Assembly: GCA_910584945.1 (NCBI GenBank)
Contig: CAJUDY010000045.1
Coordinates: 1-30,236 of the forward strand
Length of the DNA: 30,236 bases
Source: an uncultured Lachnospiraceae bacterium
GTDB taxonomy: Bacteria > Bacillota > Clostridia > Lachnospirales > Lachnospiraceae
Reading direction: 5' to 3'
The translations under genes and the position numbers were made by a program. The notes beneath the pieces were generated by a model. It was not told where the DNA came from. It searched no databases and saw only the letters and a program-made list of their open reading frames with translations. Every line of letters starts with the position of its first letter. Positions within the stretch are counted from its first letter, which is position 1. This document shows positions 23,215 to 30,236 of this stretch, one piece after another.

Positions 23215-23835
23215 CTAATCCGGCATCTTATAATATATCTGATTGTTCAAAAGTATAAAATCTACAGTTCCGCCGATTTTTATATACACCTGATTATTCG
23301 CCATAAGAAAATCAGGGGTCACAAAACCGGAGAACTTTTCCGCCCGGTCCGCCTCTTCCTTCGCCCGCTCGTACTCCAGCTTCGATTGCTGGCTGTAGTA
23401 TTTGCTGTTGTCTGTATCTTCTTCCGGCCGTGTCCCGGTGCCACCGTGGGAATGGCTCTCTGATTCTTTGGAAAAATCCGCTGCCGCTCCTGCGCTCTGT
23501 GCGGCCTGTGATGCGCTTCCGGCCGCCGCTGTCTGGCTTGTCTGTGCGGCCGTTGCAGATGCTCGTGCGGACGCTTCCAATGCCGCCGTATCATCATTGA
23601 TCTTATCGAATACCAGAATGTACTGAGCTCTGATATCATCAGTGGCCCCTTCGATCAGATCTTTCATATCTTCATAAGTAGCCATCCGCTTAACATCACC
23701 AGCCGCAAATGCAATAAAAACAGATTTTCCATCCGGTACGATTGGGTCATCGGCTAGAACTACCGCCCATTCGCCGGATAGCATTTTGGATGGAATAAAA
23801 TCTTCATACTCGCCCTGTCGCATTACAATAGCCAT
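23215..23835 (-). CDS. Tail/baseplate-associated protein with alanine-rich stalk
   Basis: 206 residues. The N-terminal beta domain begins MAIVMRQGEYEDFIPSKMLSGEW, typical of Firmicutes phage baseplate or fibre-adaptor genes. Residues 100-125 are an Ala/Ser/Gln coiled stalk. HSHGGTGTRPEEDTDNSKYY and an acidic helix follow. Two similar C-terminal motifs (NNQVYIKIGGTVDFIL and NNQIYYKMPD) end the protein. The ATG overlaps the previous stop (TAAATG). Structural role inferred from position and composition. Confidence 0.65.
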   Translation of the reverse strand: MAIVMRQGEYEDFIPSKMLSGEWAVVLADDPIVPDGKSVFIAFAAGDVKRMATYEDMKDLIEGATDDIRAQYILVFDKINDDTAALEASARASATAAQTSQTAAAGSASQAAQSAGAAADFSKESESHSHGGTGTRPEEDTDNSKYYSQQSKLEYERAKEEADRAEKFSGFVTPDFLMANNQVYIKIGGTVDFILLNNQIYYKMPD

Positions 23836-24057
23836 TTAATCTGCCACCTCTTCAGAATTCTTTCTTGCCATATCATATATGGCGGTGGCGTATAACGTTA
23901 ATTTCTTACTCTTCATATTAAATAGCGCTTTTTCCAGCGCAATCTCTGCCATGTCCGGAGATAATCCATATTTTTTCATAATTTCTTCCGTCGCCCTCTC
24001 ATACTCATAGACAGCATTATCCAGAAGAACGGATAGCGTTATATTCACATTCTGCAT
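23836..24057 (-). CDS. Small phage protein, unknown
   Basis: 73 residues, mostly helical (NAVYEYERATEEIMKKYGLSP, then DMAEIALEKALFNMKSKKLTL). It starts immediately after the stop of the 53-residue gene (TAAATG) and its own stop abuts the next start, so it is firmly inside the tail operon. No family recognised. Confidence 0.65.
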   Translation of the reverse strand: MQNVNITLSVLLDNAVYEYERATEEIMKKYGLSPDMAEIALEKALFNMKSKKLTLYATAIYDMARKNSEEVAD

Positions 24058-24219
24058 TTATACATCCTCCATCTCGGAAATCATCCGTGCTTCCGCTTCC
24101 ACATCCTCCACGATCTTTTCTTCCAATTTGATGATTGTGTATCCCATATTTGCATATGCCTCAACCATCTCTGGCTGAATAAAAAATTGTATGTTTCCTT
24201 TTTTTACTTTATACTCCAT
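24058..24219 (-). CDS. Small phage protein, 53 residues, unknown
   Basis: ORF beginning MEYKVKKGNIQFFIQPEMVE, acidic at the end. A strong AGGAGG lies 5 nt upstream of the ATG, and the stop is contiguous with the next start. It resembles small genes placed between tail protein and fibre genes in clostridial phages. Function unknown. Confidence 0.65.
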   Translation of the reverse strand: MEYKVKKGNIQFFIQPEMVEAYANMGYTIIKLEEKIVEDVEAEARMISEMEDV

Positions 24220-24228
24220 GCTGACCTC

Positions 24229-26409
24229 CTATAATGCAGTGACCATAAGACCTTTTTCAAATCTGATAGTTTTTGATCCGCCAGATGCCAATGATACTTT
24301 AACGCTTCCGCTCTTTCCTATGGAAACCGTTCCACCGGAGGTAGCTTCCTTATAGCCTCCAATCCCTAAATATGGTGTATGAATCGCGATTATGCCTTTT
24401 CCGGCAACGCAAGTCCCATACACTCCGGTACTTGCATACACTCCATTAAATGAAATATAGCCAGACGCACTCGAATTATCAACGCCTCCCAATAGTCTAC
24501 CATTGCTTATCTCCGTCCAAAAACTACCATTATCAGATGTGATTTCACCTGTAAATGTTCCCGATGCCGCCGACAGTCTTCCGGTAAATGTCCCTCCGGC
24601 CGCAGATAGATTCCCGGAAAATGTTCCTGTAGCCGCTTTCAACTCTCCGGTAAATGTCCCTCCGGCCGCAGATAGATTCCCGGAAAATGTTCCTGTAGCT
24701 GCTTCAAGAGCCCCAGAAAACTTCCCTTTTTTCGCCACAAATCCTTCAATAGCATCCCAGCTTCCAATCTGCCTCCCGGACGCATCCAGTATCCGCATCT
24801 TCCCGCTGGTATTATTTTGCCCGCCCAAAGTCAATGTCCCGCCATGCGCCCAGTCAAAATTGATGCCGATCACAGACAGTACATTAAGCACTGCATTTCC
24901 ACTGCTGTCGAACCCGGCTTTCCATTTCCCTGCCGCAGCGGTGGCCTCATCACTTCCCCGGAAATCCTGCGTCACCCAGAAACCATCTATGCCAGATTTA
25001 TATACCGTCTTGGATTCTGCCAGCGTGGGTTTGTCGTGTCGGTATGCAATAATGCTTCCATCCGCCTGGGGCACGTTTGTGGAGTAAAAACCAAATGTAT
25101 TTGCGGCCAGCTGGTTCATCATCTGAACTGCCTTATCATAATCTGATATCTTCCGGGATGCTTCCCGGCGCACTTTGACTATATTCCGTGTTGCTTCTGA
25201 AAATCTCTGTGCGCTGTTACGGCTGGGAGTCTCCGCACTGCACTGGACCTGCTGATAATTGCCAGCTTTAAAAGTCGTGGATGTAATATAGGACTGATAG
25301 GAGCGCTGCTTCCGATCTGTCACAATCACCGGGTCCCCGGCTTCAATCGAAGGGTCGTTCAGAGCGGACACGTCAAATGGACGGAAGCGCATTCCGACCA
25401 CCTTCCCGCCGACAGCTCGTGCCACAACCTCTGCTCTTCCTTTCTGGATCAGATCATTCCCCTCTATGGCGATCACATAGCCCTCTGTACCAAATAAAAA
25501 AGATTGTACTTTTTCCGTATCAGTCTCTTCAAAACTCTCTGTCACTTTTAGGCCTGTTATCACCACATCATCTGTGCAGATCTGCATGGCGCTCATGGAA
25601 TAGATATGATGATAACGGCTTAAATCCTTGAAAGTTCCGCCATTGAAATCATCCCCTGTTGTCCATGGATTGAAAGTTCCGCCGGAAGCAGTATCCCCTG
25701 TTTGATACGGATTCCCGGCATCAAAGATACCGCCATTCAGACCAGTATTTCTTTCAAATACACTCAAATCATACCATCCCAGACAAAGCCTGCCATAAAC
25801 ATCAAATCTTGCCCAGCAGCACGCGATCTGCGCCGCCCAGGACAAAACCTGTCTACAGGTCAAGGCCTGATCAGCCGGCCTGTTCTGAACCGTGTACGAC
25901 GAATTGAAAAATGTGGTGGTCTGAAGCGTTACTCCGCAGACATAACAGACATCCTGAACGATCTCGCCAAGCGTTGCAGGGTAAGATAGATTGCTCTCTG
26001 CATAGGTATAGTCCAACTTATACATATTATCCAGACAGCTAAAAGTTATGAGGGAACCGTCATAAGATGCCTCATCCACCGTGAACACGCCCTTGCGGAT
26101 TTTCTCAACTGTTCCATCCGGTAATTTCAGACCCACATATGGCATTACAATAGCATCCGTAAAATCATATGCTGAATAGATTTCATAGATATTGTTGATA
26201 CTCAATATCAGCTTGTTGATAATAGCAGCGCCAATATCAAAACTGCTGGTACCGGATACCGCATCTTCAATAGAAAAACTATCTGTCCAGATATCCTCAT
26301 TTTCCAGATTCAGCACGGTCCCATCCAAAAGCGTAATGTCCGCATAACACAGATAATCCCTGTTATCATTAAACAGTTCATTTTGAAACTGATTCGATAA
26401 ATTCAGCAT
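24229..26409 (-). CDS. Phage tail protein (Tal/endopeptidase-tail type) with collagen-like repeat end
   Basis: 726 residues. The N-terminal 380 or so match tail-hub/prophage tail proteins: YADITLLDGTVLNLENEDI, FTVDEASYDGSLITFSCLDNMYKLD, PATLGEIVQDVCYVCGV and QVLSWAAQIACCWARFD. A connector rich in phage-fibre sequence (YRHDKPTLAESKTVYK, GINFDWAHGGTLTLGG) follows. At about 565-635 there are seven 11-residue units of the GTFSGNLSAAG/GTFTGELKAAT kind, then a beta-rich tip. It begins 5 nt after the stop of the 118-residue gene. It probably forms the tail tip and contacts the cell surface. Confidence 0.8.
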   Translation of the reverse strand: MLNLSNQFQNELFNDNRDYLCYADITLLDGTVLNLENEDIWTDSFSIEDAVSGTSSFDIGAAIINKLILSINNIYEIYSAYDFTDAIVMPYVGLKLPDGTVEKIRKGVFTVDEASYDGSLITFSCLDNMYKLDYTYAESNLSYPATLGEIVQDVCYVCGVTLQTTTFFNSSYTVQNRPADQALTCRQVLSWAAQIACCWARFDVYGRLCLGWYDLSVFERNTGLNGGIFDAGNPYQTGDTASGGTFNPWTTGDDFNGGTFKDLSRYHHIYSMSAMQICTDDVVITGLKVTESFEETDTEKVQSFLFGTEGYVIAIEGNDLIQKGRAEVVARAVGGKVVGMRFRPFDVSALNDPSIEAGDPVIVTDRKQRSYQSYITSTTFKAGNYQQVQCSAETPSRNSAQRFSEATRNIVKVRREASRKISDYDKAVQMMNQLAANTFGFYSTNVPQADGSIIAYRHDKPTLAESKTVYKSGIDGFWVTQDFRGSDEATAAAGKWKAGFDSSGNAVLNVLSVIGINFDWAHGGTLTLGGQNNTSGKMRILDASGRQIGSWDAIEGFVAKKGKFSGALEAATGTFSGNLSAAGGTFTGELKAATGTFSGNLSAAGGTFTGRLSAASGTFTGEITSDNGSFWTEISNGRLLGGVDNSSASGYISFNGVYASTGVYGTCVAGKGIIAIHTPYLGIGGYKEATSGGTVSIGKSGSVKVSLASGGSKTIRFEKGLMVTAL
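24507..24725 (-). repeat. 33-nt coding repeats (11-residue GTFxGxLxAA units)
   Basis: Seven consecutive units in the tail protein. Two 66-nt double units (around 24606-24640 and 24672-24706) are nearly identical at DNA level, indicating recent duplication or gene conversion. Such repeats allow slippage that changes stalk length. Confidence 0.8.
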
Positions 26410-26414
26410 GTTTC

Positions 26415-26771
26415 CTACCTCTCTATGATGTCAAATGATACCTGGGAATATCGCTTGTTTCGGACGGTCCATATCTTCATGGGGGCCGATCTGTCACCCA
26501 CATAAAATGTTCGGGTTTCATTGGTCCCGCTTAATGCGTCCGGATATCGGACCCTCACATATTCCGGATTAAATGCCTGCAGGATAGCAGCTGCCTCCTG
26601 GGGCGTCGGGTGATTCCAGGAGAGGGAAATTTTCCGCTTCTGCGCAATTCTGTTTTTATGCATCAGCGCATCCAATGTTCGTCCAGATGCGGAGTCGGAC
26701 ACATCCTGCAATCCCCATGAAAAGGCGGATGGCGTCTTGATTGCGACACCATCCACAGCAATCATGGCCAT
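26415..26771 (-). CDS. DUF6711-like distal tail protein
   Basis: 118 residues beginning MAMIAVDGVAIKTPSAFSWGLQDVSDSASGRT, with LSWNHPTPQEAAAILQAF and VRYPDALSGTNETRTFYVGDR. This is the pattern of small tail proteins (DUF6711) that sit between the tape measure and the Tal protein in Lachnospiraceae phages, probably a distal-tail adaptor. Here the gene before it is the amidase rather than the tape measure. Confidence 0.75.
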   Translation of the reverse strand: MAMIAVDGVAIKTPSAFSWGLQDVSDSASGRTLDALMHKNRIAQKRKISLSWNHPTPQEAAAILQAFNPEYVRVRYPDALSGTNETRTFYVGDRSAPMKIWTVRNKRYSQVSFDIIER

Positions 26772-26811
26772 ATGAAAACCCCCTCTCTCTGAAATCTCAA
26801 TGTTTTCTTAA

Positions 26812-27525
26812 TTAAGCCTGCACGATCAAAGCGTCGAAGCCAGCTTTCTGAAGTTTCTGCTGCATGGCCTCTGCATTTGATCTCACTCCATACGCGCCGA
26901 CCTGCACGCGATACAGGGCATTCTTATCCCCGGTGGGAGTTTCTTCGCCTGCCTCCGCCTTGTCGGTCTCTGTCAGCTCCTGGACATGCTGTCCGGTGAT
27001 TCCATAGACAATCGCAGATGCCATGCTCCTGTAGTCATACAGCTGCACATCGTCCCGGTCATCTACAAAGCAACACTCAATCAGCATGGCAGGAGATTTT
27101 GTGTTTTTCAGAAATGCAAGTCCCGGACGGTATTTCAGGCCACGGTTCTTAAAGCCAAGTGCCGCAATCGCCTGGCAGACCTTCTCCGCCCATCCATAAG
27201 CCCGGCTGGAGTTGGAATACAAAAGCACTTCCACCCCTGTGGTCTTCCCGTTCCCTTTCTCGTCTTTCGCTCCGGCGTTAAAATGGATACTCACGTCCAG
27301 ATCCACCGCATGGGCGTTGCACTTTGCCACAATCTTTTTCAGCACGTCCGACTGCCCTGTCCCGTTGTCCACCGTACAGTCATACACCGTGCGCCCCAGC
27401 TCACGAAGCTGGCTGATAACCTCATCTTTTACGCGCCTTGCCTCTGTCGACTCGTTGATCAGGCCCACGGCCCCGCAGGCTACTTTTCCCGCCGGGTTAT
27501 GTCCCGCATGTACGTTGATCCTCAT
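26812..27525 (-). CDS. Endolysin: N-acetylmuramoyl-L-alanine amidase with SPOR-like domain
   Basis: 237 residues. The Amidase_3 domain (about 1-178) has zinc ligands His9 (HAGHN), probably Glu25 (INEST) and His81 (SIHFNAG), and the catalytic Glu150 (LIECCFVDD). A linker (ETDKAEAGEETPTGDKNA) leads to a C-terminal SPOR-like wall-binding domain (YRVQVGAYGVRSNAEAMQQKL). It cleaves the amide between MurNAc and L-alanine at lysis. A hairpin terminator lies between it and the holin. Confidence 0.92.
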   Translation of the reverse strand: MRINVHAGHNPAGKVACGAVGLINESTEARRVKDEVISQLRELGRTVYDCTVDNGTGQSDVLKKIVAKCNAHAVDLDVSIHFNAGAKDEKGNGKTTGVEVLLYSNSSRAYGWAEKVCQAIAALGFKNRGLKYRPGLAFLKNTKSPAMLIECCFVDDRDDVQLYDYRSMASAIVYGITGQHVQELTETDKAEAGEETPTGDKNALYRVQVGAYGVRSNAEAMQQKLQKAGFDALIVQA

Positions 27526-27559
27526 ATTTTCCTCACTTTCTCCAGTCCTCTACTGGCAT

Positions 27560-27584
27560 AAAAAGAGGACGGTTCCCCGCCCTC
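27560..27584 (-). terminator. Hairpin terminator between holin and amidase
   Basis: Minus strand GAGGGCGG (27584-27577) pairs with CCGTCCTC (27572-27565) with one G-U wobble and a 4-nt loop, followed by TTTTT (27564-27560). It should limit read-through from holin into amidase. Confidence 0.7.
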
Positions 27585-27594
27585 CAGATATGTA

Positions 27595-27918
27595 TCATTT
27601 TCGGTTATATTTCGTCCGCTCCCAGATATCCGCGATCCGCTCCCAGCCGCCGGTTGCCACCAAATAAACCACAAAAGCGGCGATAAAGGATGCAAATACA
27701 TAATACCATACGATCACGACCTTAAAATACTGGCAGGCGATCACCACAGCCAGCGGACACAAGACCATCGACACCGCCAGCGCCACCACACTTGTCTGGA
27801 TTTGCTGCAGCCACGGCAGCTCCTTAATCGCCTGCACGATCACCGCCACCAGAAAGGCCAGACCTCCGATTGCCGCCAAAATGTATGTCATATACTGAAT
27901 TAACAGTTCCATATTCAT
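27595..27918 (-). CDS. Phage holin (three-helix, holin_5_2 type)
   Basis: 107 residues with hydrophobic helices at about 8-30, 42-62 and 68-92 and a charged tail (ERIADIWERTKYNRK). The sequence YMTYILAAIGGLAFLVAVIVQAIKELP is typical of clostridial phage holins next to an amidase. The start at 27918 has AGAGGAAA upstream and lies right after the stop of the XhlA-like gene (TGAGATG). It forms the membrane lesion that times lysis. Confidence 0.82.
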   Translation of the reverse strand: MNMELLIQYMTYILAAIGGLAFLVAVIVQAIKELPWLQQIQTSVVALAVSMVLCPLAVVIACQYFKVVIVWYYVFASFIAAFVVYLVATGGWERIADIWERTKYNRK

Positions 27919-27919
27919 C

Positions 27920-28165
27920 TCATTTCCTCTCTTCCTCCAGATCATCAATCCGGTGATTTGCTACTTTAATTTTTTCCTCCTGGAGCTCTGTCCGCTCCTC
28001 CACTCTGTACATCCGCTCCACAAGGTTATTGTGTGCCTGAACCTTATGCTCCAGTTCCTCCAGCCGGTATGCAATCAGGGCGGAGCTCTTCCTCTGTGCA
28101 AAGAAGCTTCCCGCCAGTGTCCCGGCCAGAGACAGTAGGGCCACGATGATCGTTGTCGCATCCAT
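27920..28165 (-). CDS. XhlA-like small membrane protein of the lysis cassette
   Basis: 81 residues: one N-terminal membrane helix (MDATTIIVALLSLAGTLAGSFFA), then a coiled coil with LEELEHKVQAHNNLVERMYRVEERTELQEEKIKVANHRIDDLE. This organisation matches XhlA-type proteins paired with holins. The start at 28165 is chosen because AGGGAGA precedes it and the helix begins there; the longer open frame upstream overlaps the chaperone gene. The holin start follows its stop by 1 nt. Confidence 0.8.
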   Translation of the reverse strand: MDATTIIVALLSLAGTLAGSFFAQRKSSALIAYRLEELEHKVQAHNNLVERMYRVEERTELQEEKIKVANHRIDDLEEERK

Positions 28166-28181
28166 TCTCCCTATCCTCGCT

Positions 28182-28598
28182 TTAATCAAATTGTTTGTTA
28201 AATTCCTCCACCCAAAGCCGGAACTGTTCTTCCCCGGAGAGCGCTTTTTTCTTCGGTTCCAGAGACAACGGCTTTTTCGGATATTTTGCTCTTTTCGAGA
28301 AACAGGAAGCAACTGCCTGCTGGACGTACAGCCCCTGATAATAGGCTGCTACATCCAGCATTTTGACCTGCTCCTCTTTCTCTTTGATATACGCATCCTG
28401 ATAGATATACATATATTTGGGATTCAGCTCCCAGAAAACATCCGCCGGGATGCCGAACCGGATTGCCGCCGGCATCCAGACTGTCTCGATCAGACTGGAA
28501 AAGGTTACTCTTCCTCTTCCGGTGACTTCGGCTCCGTCTTCGCAGACGATTTCTTCTTCGTCTTCTTCTCCTGCCCGTCCAGATGCAGGAGCTGTTTG
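28182..28598 (-). CDS. Tail assembly chaperone, frameshift extension (gpT-like part of gpGT)
   Basis: 138 codons that continue gene G after a -1 shift at 28604-28598. The joined product would have 228 residues. The linker is acidic (GEEDEEEIVCEDG); the folded part runs from FSSLIETVWMPAAIRFGIPADVFWELNP to ASCFSKRAKYPKKPLSLEPKK, typical of the second tail chaperone of clostridial phages. There is no convincing independent start in this frame, which supports frameshifting. In lambda the G/GT ratio is needed for tail assembly with the tape measure protein. Confidence 0.8.
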   Translation of the reverse strand, partial: QTAPASGRAGEEDEEEIVCEDGAEVTGRGRVTFSSLIETVWMPAAIRFGIPADVFWELNPKYMYIYQDAYIKEKEEQVKMLDVAAYYQGLYVQQAVASCFSKRAKYPKKPLSLEPKKKALSGEEQFRLWVEEFNKQFD

Positions 28599-28867
28599 AA
28601 AAAATTGCTTTCCTGAATCGCCGCGGCATATGCGCTGTAAATATCCTCCAGATTCCCGCCGCCCAGGATGTGCTGCTCCACCAAATGATCCGCCTGCTCC
28701 GGCTCGCATTTGACCACGATCGCAGTAAATGCGGATACAGCGGAGAATATGTAATTCCTGCTCATCATGCCTTCCACCGGCAGTCCCATCTGTTCCATCA
28801 GTTTAGAATGCCGGAAGGTCAGCTCCGGTACCTCATAATTTTTCTGGTTAATCTTTACTGTTGCCAT
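28505..28867 (-). CDS. Tail assembly chaperone (gpG-like)
   Basis: 120 residues starting MATVKINQKNYEVPELTFRHSK, with a helical middle (GGGNLEDIYSAYAAAIQESNFF) and a highly charged end (KKTKKKSSAKTEPKSPEEEE). It directly follows the tail tube gene, the standard position of the gpG analogue. Codons 88-90 contain the slippery heptamer. Most ribosomes would end at 28505, giving the short form. Confidence 0.82.
   Translation of the reverse strand: MATVKINQKNYEVPELTFRHSKLMEQMGLPVEGMMSRNYIFSAVSAFTAIVVKCEPEQADHLVEQHILGGGNLEDIYSAYAAAIQESNFFKQLLHLDGQEKKTKKKSSAKTEPKSPEEEE
28598..28604 (-). promoter_or_regulatory. Programmed -1 frameshift site T TTT TTC
   Basis: The minus-strand heptamer lies exactly in the X XXY YYZ register of gene G (third base of codon 88, then codons TTT and TTC). 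A -1 slip at this point enters the frame that is open down to 28182 and encodes the second chaperone domain. Confidence 0.82.
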
Positions 28868-28903
28868 TGTTCAAATCCTCCTTCTTCGCTTCTGATTTTA
28901 ATG

Positions 28904-29338
28904 CTACGATGCCACGAGATCCGGATCAGTGATCTCGATCTTCGTTGACGGTGATACGGAAATCGTCATCTCGCGGACCCCGTTGACCTCACCCTCATTC
29001 GCATATACAGAATGCTGGCCGTCCCAAGTTGCAATGCCGTCCTTGCCGTTCTCTCCCATCTTCAGACGATAATGAAGAGCTGTCATAGCCTTGGCTTTCA
29101 CCGCTTTATAGGATGCCAGCGTATGATTCGCCGTGAACTCCATAGCGTCCATACTCTGTACGCCGGGAATAAAGGTCTGCACCTCGTCTTCCATATCCGT
29201 TGTCTCCAACTGCTCCGGAGCGCCGCCAAGTGCCGGATACTTTTTGATCTTGCACAGCTTCTCCCACGTTGTCCCGTCTTCACTTGTTTCCAGCACAGTC
29301 CCGATTGTACTTACTGCTTTTACTACTGCATCAGACAT
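28904..29338 (-). CDS. Major tail (tube) protein
   Basis: 144 residues, beta-rich, with DAVVKAVSTIGTVLETSEDGTTWEKLCKIKKYPALGG, TTDMEDEVQTFIPGVQSMDAMEFTANH and a final MTISVSPSTKIEITDPD. This is the pattern of siphophage tail tube proteins. The start at 29338 has AAAGGA 8 nt upstream; an ATG three codons earlier is part of that ribosome site. It is followed by the chaperones and preceded by the tail terminator, as in most siphophages. Confidence 0.88.
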   Translation of the reverse strand: MSDAVVKAVSTIGTVLETSEDGTTWEKLCKIKKYPALGGAPEQLETTDMEDEVQTFIPGVQSMDAMEFTANHTLASYKAVKAKAMTALHYRLKMGENGKDGIATWDGQHSVYANEGEVNGVREMTISVSPSTKIEITDPDLVAS

Positions 29339-29369
29339 AATTTTCATCCTTTCTTCTTATTTATTTGAA

Positions 29370-29396
29370 TAAAAATAAGAGCCTTTCAGCCCTTAT
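29370..29396 (-). terminator. Hairpin upstream of the tail tube gene
   Basis: Minus strand ATAAGGGC (29396-29389) pairs with GCTCTTAT (29382-29375) with one G-U wobble, followed by a run of T. It lies between the tail terminator and tube genes and may lower read-through or stabilise an upstream mRNA end. Confidence 0.55.
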
Positions 29397-29409
29397 CAGT
29401 TACCATGAT

Positions 29410-29808
29410 TCAATTTATCGGTGTCAGATCATCACCGTTTCCGATCACTCTCTGATACCGCCCGATCCACCGTGCCACACTCGGATCAACATTGTCCACC
29501 TTCATCGGCCCGCCGCGGCAACGGAAGCCATAAGACAGCATCAGTTCTTTGGCTTTCTCGCTGATAGTATAGCACTTACTGTCACCAGATGCCCCATTGC
29601 AGTAGACTGTCAGCACAATCAAAGGATTCTGGGAACCTTCCGCACCTTCAAGATCGTAATGACCGCCGGAATTGTCAGAAAGCGACACATCCACATAAGG
29701 AAAATCACTTGGCTTCGGAGTAGTATATCTTCCGACTTTACATCCGGTTCTTTTTTTCAGCTTCACCTGTAATACTGTATAAAACTTATTCCAGTTAAAT
29801 CCGGACAC
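29410..29808 (-). CDS. Tail terminator/completion protein
   Basis: 132 residues: FNWNKFYTVLQVKLKKRTGCKVGRY, FPYVDVSLSDNSGGHYDLEGAEGSQNPLIVLTVYCNG, then a helix and CRGGPMKVDNVDPSVARWIGRYQRVIG. Size, alpha/beta pattern and place just before the tube gene match tail terminator proteins, which cap the tail tube. The start is GTG 29808 with GGGGGTG upstream. Confidence 0.7.
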   Translation of the reverse strand: MSGFNWNKFYTVLQVKLKKRTGCKVGRYTTPKPSDFPYVDVSLSDNSGGHYDLEGAEGSQNPLIVLTVYCNGASGDSKCYTISEKAKELMLSYGFRCRGGPMKVDNVDPSVARWIGRYQRVIGNGDDLTPIN

Positions 29809-29827
29809 TTAATCACCCCCTTACAAG

Positions 29828-29855
29828 AAGAAGCCTGCCATATCTGACAGACTTC
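29828..29855 (-). terminator. Hairpin after the 104-residue gene
   Basis: Minus strand GAAGTCTGTCA (29855-29845) pairs with TGGCAGGCTTC (29840-29830) with two G-U wobbles and a 4-nt loop, then TTCTTG. It lies just after the 104-residue gene and before the tail terminator gene. Confidence 0.5.
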
Positions 29856-29864
29856 TCAAAATCA

Positions 29865-30179
29865 TTATGCACAATATGACATAGCATATCTTCTGACAAT
29901 ACTCTCAAAAATTGCCTTCAACTGCGGTTTCCCTTCAATTATCGCAATCTTTGTTGTTTCATTTTTAATACAGGTCTTTGTATTCCCTGCCTTCTCCATC
30001 CGATCACGCTTATTATCGCAGAGTCGTTTCAGACTACAACGCGCTGTTTGTTCCAGTTCTCCATACATCTGCGTGAAAAGCTCCTGATAGCCAATACCGC
30101 TTTTAATGGAAATTTCCCTGACCTTTGTATTGATTTCTGACCGCCAGTCTCCTATAGGCTCTGTCAGTTCTTTCTTCAT
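29865..30179 (-). CDS. Small accessory phage protein, unknown
   Basis: 104 residues: KKELTEPIGDWRSEINTKVREISIKSGIGYQELFTQMY, RCSLKRLCDNKRDRMEKAG and a helical end. It is basic and helical with three to four cysteines. AGGGA precedes the ATG by 5 nt. It is more AT-rich than the tail genes and has its own hairpin terminator, so it looks like a separately acquired gene inside the structural operon. No characterised family recognised; a nucleic-acid-binding role is possible but unproven. Confidence 0.6.
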   Translation of the reverse strand: MKKELTEPIGDWRSEINTKVREISIKSGIGYQELFTQMYGELEQTARCSLKRLCDNKRDRMEKAGNTKTCIKNETTKIAIIEGKPQLKAIFESIVRRYAMSYCA

Positions 30180-30236
30180 ATTATCCCTAAAGTCGTGAAA
30201 TAGTTACTCAAAACATATTTTGTACAGATAACCCAT

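Noticed and set aside
24507..24725. Regularly spaced repeats considered as a CRISPR-like array
   Set aside because: The 33-nt periodicity is in frame and encodes GTFxGxLxAA units; there are no unique spacers.

Overview
This window looks like part of the chromosome of a spore-forming Bacillota of the family Lachnospiraceae; genus and species cannot be fixed from the sequence. The evidence is spoIIGA, sigE, sigG and ylmC-type sporulation genes, a division and cell-wall (dcw) cluster carrying ftsW/spoVE and a spoVD-type penicillin-binding protein, a DivIB-type FtsQ, and gut-clostridial-type phage tail genes.

Layout. (1) 70-4612, minus strand: nrdR, aroK, terD and an AIM24 gene form an apparent operon, followed by efp with its own promoter and a membrane-anchored lipase. 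(2) 4761-7445: a sporulation sigma-factor block. ylmC and sigG are on the plus strand. spoIIGA and sigE are on the minus strand, and sigE and sigG converge with one base between their stop codons. (3) 7612-9252: aroE and aroD. (4) 9318-14817: ftsZ, ftsQ/divIB, murA, ftsW/spoVE and mraY, read right to left from a near-consensus promoter just upstream of mraY. (5) 14908-15727: a tRNA-Gly(CCC), a small charged helical protein and an IS200/IS605 remnant. (6) 15726-16400: the 3' part of a spoVD-type gene, cut at its SxN active-site region. (7) About 16400 to the right edge: a siphophage-type prophage whose other end is outside the window.

Visible prophage genes, all transcribed leftward except one inverted module: a small unknown gene, tail terminator, tail tube, a tail-assembly chaperone with a perfect T TTT TTC slippery heptamer giving a gpG/gpGT-like fusion, XhlA-like protein, holin, amidase, DUF6711-like distal tail protein, a repeat-bearing tail/receptor protein, four small tail genes, tail fibre, tape measure protein, and finally an accessory two-gene cassette next to the attachment site. 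The cassette is a Panacea/DUF4065 antitoxin overlapping a coiled-coil three-helix membrane protein. It lies behind a consensus promoter whose spacer holds a LexA box.

Most interesting points: the prophage splits spoVD while the essential downstream dcw genes keep their own promoter; the SOS-boxed Panacea plus membrane-protein pair; the apparent exchange of positions between the tape measure gene and the lysis cassette; and an inverted, convergent alternative tail-fibre end bounded by a 10-bp inverted repeat that would fuse in frame.
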